Part shown: positions 59,801 through 64,000 of the stretch, in pieces
Numbering within the stretch: position 1 is the stretch's first letter
How the letters are laid out: each line of letters begins with the position of its first letter
NCBI RefSeq assembly: GCF_051020985.1
Contig: NC_135000.1
Span: 9,493,501 to 9,557,500, forward strand
DNA: 64,000 nucleotides
Source: Nomia melanderi
Taxonomy: Eukaryota > Arthropoda > Insecta > Hymenoptera > Halictidae
Direction: 5' to 3'
Program-made: the position numbers and the translations under genes
Notes under the pieces: generated by a model
What the model was told of the DNA's origin: nothing
What the model saw: only the letters and a program-made list of their open reading frames with translations
Database searches by the model: none

Positions 59801-60445
59801 AAGGGAGTTAGCCCGGGAGAAAACATTGGATGTTCCACTCGGATAATAATCGAGTAACTTCTCGGGAGAAAGGCAAGTGGGTTTTCGTGTCATTGATGTT
59901 TTAGAAGTTTCTAATTCTTTCGTGACCAGAAGGGACTGATTCTCGTTACATCTAAGCGAAAGATTACGTTCAAAAGATAAGTCCTCTTTACGCTCAAGGT
60001 CAAGGGCCTTTTTATTCAGTTTCTTCTGAGAATCTACAGGTTCCTTTGAGTCCTCCAGCCGTAAATCAGACATAGATGTTGCAGTTGAAAAATTGAAAGG
60101 TGTTTCATATGGAGTTCCCTCTGTACAATACGTTTTAATCGTATCTTCTTGTACACTGCCTGGAAAATACTCAGGACTCTGCTTTTCATCGTCGTCTGTA
60201 TCATCTTCGGCATACCTCAGACTGTAATCTGTAGGTTGATCTAAGTCAGTTTCAGCATAATCGCCGAACAAATCTACCTTAGAATTGCGTTCCCCAAATT
60301 CTTTTTTGCAAGATCGACTGTCGCGGGATGGGCTCTCGATCGGGTGATCGTGAACAGCTGGTTTTCTTTCGGTATACTTCTTACTATAATCTACTAACTG
60401 CTCAGTTGTCTCCTCCTTGTATCTCCGCCCTGTATTTTTCTCCAT
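56834..60445 (-). CDS. Apc: Adenomatous polyposis coli (Apc) C-terminal half: beta-catenin- and Axin-binding repeats
   Basis: Eight coding exons: 59590-60445, 59383-59527, 59174-59300, 58687-59030, 58187-58616, 57859-58107, 57551-57793, 56834-57490; 1016 residues, phases consistent. APC is the scaffold of the beta-catenin destruction complex in Wnt signalling. Seen in order: 15-residue-type repeats (EQLVDYSKKYTE, DQPTDYSLRYAED), 20-residue-type repeats (TYCTEGTPYETPFNFSTATS; EQTPLMFSRCSSLGSLSGFE; ESTPIEFSTATSLSSLTIDD; VYCTEDTPADIS), a conserved SSIISDF block with SGIVSPSELPDSPTQT, and five SAMP-like Axin-binding motifs (MLAACISMGI, MLDECIQSGIPK, ILSECIRSAIPK, IMLAQCIKSGMPK, LLELCIVAGMPR...RLKGMKA). 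No armadillo repeats or oligomerisation domain occur between 60445 and the window edge. There is an in-frame TAG 15-17 nt upstream of the Met at 60445, so either that Met is the start or an acceptor at CAG|ATCGGT-ATG joins the exon to an armadillo part beyond SmD3. The 60-nt intron 57491-57550 keeps the frame if retained. Confidence 0.9.
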
Positions 60446-61226
60446 ACCGATCTGTTTTGTAGACTACTAAATTATTGCTCCGTTTTGGAGTCCCTTCTTC
60501 TGTCCCTCAGTCACGAATGAATGTCAATCGATAGGAAAAAAAGGTAAGCTCAAGAGTACACGAGTATGTATCTCGTTTCCAACAGGTTAATAATCAACTA
60601 TACACACCATCCTTGGTGATTCTCGTGTCAACACTAATTATCTCGCTTGACGACGAACAGAGGTTGACCGCAGGGTCGACATTCTGCCACACTACACAAC
60701 CACTACCAGTTGAAGAGACGCCAGTTTCTCAAGTTTGCCGCTAGATGGCAACTAACCACAACCAGCAAACCGATTCTCGCAAGTTCTTAAATATAATTCT
60801 ACTTACATTAAATTTTAATTCTAAAACAAGCATACAACGCACGATCAATCGAAAATGAGAGACTTAAGTTTATGATTAATTGAAGTAAAAGTAAATAGAG
60901 TCTTACTACTAGAACATTAACGCTTATCTATCGCTTATATACTTAGGAAAATCTTCTTTAGCTGTTCTATTCGTAATCTATAAAAGCATAAAAATAAAAT
61001 TAGTATCGTTTTATTGATTATTCTACAGGTTTAACAAAGAAAGAACTGCGATTACTTTAAAAATAATGTGGAAAAGTCATTCCATTGGTTTATTAATACT
61101 CCTGAGTCATTGGAATTTAGAGAAACATCCTTTATAAACGCTGTAAGAAGAATAGTCACAGGCTTATATCGATGGCGTTTTTATATTATCAAGTTCTTTA
61201 TATATATATATACATATATATATGAT
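60446..61226. other. Intergenic (or intronic) between Apc and SmD3
   Basis: About 780 bp. GC rises at 60600-60780 as in a promoter; otherwise AT-rich with a TA run near 61197-61220. No armadillo coding sequence. Confidence 0.5.
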
Positions 61227-62054
61227 TTAACCGCGTCCCCTTCCCACTTGTGATCCTCCCGGCTGGTTTTGTTGGTTGAGCCAAGGTGCAGAGCCTGTAC
61301 CCCTACCTCTCTGATTTTGTCCTCTACCTCCTCTCCCACGAGCTGCACAAAATACAATCAATGATATTAGTACAAATCAAACAAAAATATCAATATTCCA
61401 TTCTACATTATTCTCTCATTCTACTATATACGATCACTATCTTCCACCACATACCTATCACAAAGAAATATAGCTCTCACTGAATATCATTAACAGAACT
61501 GTTCGAAACCTAGAAATCTATCCATTAACCCTTTGCGAACAAAGACTTTGAAATACAGAAAACCATCAGCAGATGGTAAATTATATATCCACTTAGACAA
61601 TTCTCAAAGGGAAACTACGTACTGATCTGCTGTTAGTAATCAAATCATTTGTTCACTTAGTGTTGCAAATATGTACACTTAATCTCCTCAAAACATCGAC
61701 GTTCATCCGCAAAGGGTTAAAGTTTCATGTACACAAACCTTGAGCACGTAAAATAGCAGATTTCCCTCGACCGGCTGTCCCGGAGCCTTTCCCGCCCGGT
61801 CTTTTGAACATCGGCGCGTTCTTCAACATGTCCGGTAATATGAGGAACCTGATTTTCGATCCCCTGATATAAACATTCTCAAGCTGAGCCTCACGGCCGT
61901 CTCTATAGGTTATCGTGATATTTTGCATCTGACAATTCATGTTGTCCTCGGCTTCGATCAATTTGCCCCGGTACACTTCGCCAGTGTTTGTCTCGCAGGT
62001 TATGGCGTGACCCTCCGCTTCATGGAGTACTTTTATCGGTACTCCGATCGACAT
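61227..62054 (-). CDS. SmD3: Small nuclear ribonucleoprotein Sm D3
   Basis: Two coding exons, 61739-62054 and 61227-61342; 143 residues. A core Sm protein of the heptameric ring on U1, U2, U4 and U5 snRNAs. The start MSIGVPIKVLHEAEGH is invariant in the family. Sm1 motif: GEVYRGKLIEAEDNMNCQM; Sm2 motif: YIRGSKIRFLILPDMLK. The C-terminus (exon 2) is the RG-rich tail (RGRGGRGQNQRGRG, ending QVGRGRG), the usual target of arginine methylation. Its 396-bp intron contains a TTAA MITE. Confidence 0.97.
61525..61720. mobile_element. TTAA-CCCTTTGCG MITE in the SmD3 intron
   Basis: Ends TTAACCCTTTGCGAACAAAG and GTTCATCCGCAAAGGGTTAA, 196 bp; about 18 bp from the exon 1 donor. Confidence 0.85.
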
Positions 62055-63100
62055 GGCCGACGTTTTTACTAATTATTTAAACACCACTCACAAAACTCCG
62101 CCCCGGTCGATCGTAAATCTTTGATTCGCTTTTCGAGTATAATTCAGAGATACGAAATATTTACGTGCAAAGAAAACAACTGTGTCTCACCGTGGCTTCG
62201 ACGTTTACAATGTCCCGTTGCGGCCGGTACTCAACGAAGCGGAGGGGGGATGCGTGGCTCGAGGTGCGCGCCGGTGCTCGCACGCGGGAAATTCAATTTA
62301 AAAGAAAAACCGCGAAACGACTCGCCGAGCGATACAAGACAACGGTAGTTTGAATTTTCACTAATGAGAACGATTCTTCGCGTGGAAGTTTGAAACATCA
62401 CCCCTTTCGTTTTATCGCAAATAACCATTTATTTATTTAGCCGTCGAGCGAAAAGATCAAGATAATTTTCAAAACGAAACTCGTTTACAAAGCGTTCAGT
62501 GAACTACGGTACCGGCACAGGCTTCGTCTAGGGCGATAAAGTTATATATATTTTCTTTTTAAATATACATAAATATAGTCCGCTATGATTATAAACGTTA
62601 AGAACCATCGGCAGAGATGTTTTCTTTTTTTCGTCTCTTTTTTTTCTTTCTTTCTTTCTTTCTATTTCCTTTTTCTCGGTTTTTTTGTATGTTCTTTCTT
62701 TTTTGTAATACGATCGATAAAGATTTCGAAGGAAATGCCGCTGGAAAAGTTCGAGAAACAAAAATGAGAACAAGAGAACAGAGGGGAAGAGGGGGGAGCG
62801 AAAATGTAGAAATACAGTTGTATGGTCCTGATATATAAATATATCTGAACCGAAAAGTGCTTGAAAGCGCCTTTCAGACGTTGGCAGAGATCGTAATTCG
62901 ACGTTTATACATTGTTCAACGTTTTACCTTTACCGTTCAAACATACTAATATCAATTTGCGTTAATTACAAGCATCGTTATTTCCTTACATAGTCAGCCC
63001 TCGCATGAACGTCGGCTATAAATTTCGACTTCTGTCCCTGACATTAATTCTCCCTCCATTCATTCTGTGTCGTTCACTCTTTCATTAGGTTTTCTTTGTA

Positions 63101-63106
63101 CATCTA

Positions 63107-63203
<97 letters not shown>
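63101..63203. repeat. CT microsatellite
   Basis: About 100 bp of CT with few interruptions. Confidence 0.95.
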
Positions 63204-63204
<1 letters not shown>

Positions 63205-63766
63205 CCCCTGTATTGCTTTCTCTCAGCGGGTGTGGTTTGTCACTCTACTTATATACGACTTAAAAGTAAGCGAGACAGAATAACTCACGTTCGCGTGGAT
63301 CAAAGGACCCTTTCGTCTATCTTTCTTTCTTGTCCGTCGGAAAAATCGGAACCAAGAAAACTGAACGGGGAGAGAAAACGAAACGAGAATCAACCGTGTG
63401 CGCTACGCGCGCAGGAAACGCGCGCGAGCCGCTCGTTTCCGGTCGATTCGAACGGAAAAGAATCGTTATGGGGTGGAAAGAAAGTTTTTTGAAAACGTTC
63501 ATCGTTTTTACACCGCGCGCGCGCTTGCGTTCGCGTTTCCTGCTGTTCCTCGAGCGATATACTTCCGGGATATTTCGAGAATCGTTTCAGGACGTTACAC
63601 ATTTTGTTTCGTTTATAAAAAAATACGCTATATACGATTTAGGAGGACGAGAGGCTCTTTTCTTCGCTTTTCCCCGTCGAGTACAGCGCGCGCGCGCTTC
63701 CGTTTCTTCGTCTGATTCTTTTTCCGCTCTTTTTTCTTCAAACGAAAATCGATACAACAACAACAG

Positions 63767-63767
63767 C

Positions 63768-63798
<31 letters not shown>

Positions 63799-63812
63799 GC
63801 AGCAGCAGCAGC
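63767..63812. repeat. GGC/AGC trinucleotide tract
   Basis: About nine GGC units followed by about six AGC units and then AAC-rich sequence. It could be translated as Gly/Ser, Ala or Gln runs depending on frame, but no supporting exon was found. Confidence 0.9.
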
Positions 63813-64000
63813 GATAACAACAACAACGACCGTGACATGCAAGCAAAAGGGGTTGAGAGGAGAAGGGGGCGAGAGACATTTTCTCTCTCTCGTCCAGCCG
63901 GCCGGAGCGTGTAAACCGATCCACCGAACACACTTTCTCTCCCCGACTAAAAATAAAAAGAAACAATAGAACAACGTCAAATAACAATCGTATGATTTCA

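Larger units (their letters stand above)
62055..64000. other. SmD3 promoter and simple-sequence-rich flank without a recognised gene
   Basis: CpG-rich upstream DNA of SmD3 to about 62350, T-rich TTTC tract (62630-62705), a CT microsatellite (63101-63203), a GC-rich CGCG patch (63400-63720) and a GGC/AGC trinucleotide tract (63767-63812). The long frames here follow the simple repeats. It could be the long 3' UTR or 5' region of a gene lying to the right. Confidence 0.5.

Noticed and set aside
63067..63980. Long frames with Leu-Ser, Gly/Ser or poly-Ala runs
   Set aside because: Driven by the CT and GGC/AGC repeats; no splice-supported exon or family motif.
1..64000. CRISPR array, operon, prophage or integron
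   Set aside because: Spliced animal genes throughout; the tandem repeats lack the repeat-spacer structure of CRISPR arrays.

Overview
The window reads as nuclear DNA of an insect, most likely a hymenopteran (bee, wasp or ant). It has AT-rich intergenic DNA with CpG-rich patches, short introns with GT-AG borders, and insect-specific families (an Osiris/DUF1676 gene and a ZAD zinc-finger gene). The order is an inference; no ribosomal or mitochondrial marker is present. Nine protein-coding genes can be supported, plus the first exon of a tenth that runs off the left edge. I rebuilt exons by hand from splice sites and reading phase. Each of the nine models sums to a whole number of codons.

Layout. 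307-469 (-): signal-peptide exon of an unidentified gene. 470-7431: gene-poor and rich in repeats. 7432-16031 (-): three closely packed genes, aftiphilin (clathrin traffic), a ZAD multi-zinc-finger transcription factor and SKA1 (outer kinetochore). 16992-25454 (+): Sec71/BIG, the Sec7-domain exchange factor for Arf GTPases, head-to-head with SKA1. 27257-33604 (-): IFT172, a ciliary transport subunit, with a candidate RFX X-box about 170 bp upstream. 34608-45336 (-): corticotropin-releasing-factor-binding protein with an 8.7-kb first intron full of repeats. 51109-53953 (-): an Osiris gene. 56834-60445 (-): the C-terminal, beta-catenin- and Axin-binding half of Apc without an armadillo domain in the window. 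61227-62054 (-): SmD3, a core spliceosomal protein. 62055-64000: microsatellites and no recognised gene.

The genes do not form one pathway; this is an ordinary animal gene neighbourhood, and no exotic system was found. The strongest unexplained signal is a dense population of short non-coding elements, mostly 80-550 bp, with inverted termini that begin and end at TTAA. Termini include TTAA-CCCTTTGC, TTAA-CCCCTTGCC, TTAA-CACGTTAAGC and TTAA-CACTRGAA. They look like piggyBac-type MITEs. They sit in introns of Sec71, IFT172, SmD3, Osiris and Crfbp, several within 30 bp of splice donors. Some are nested, some share a TTAA, and one pair is about 95% identical. The second point of interest is the Apc locus: an apparently self-contained C-terminal half, with five SAMP-like Axin-binding motifs, four of them each at the 3' end of its own exon.
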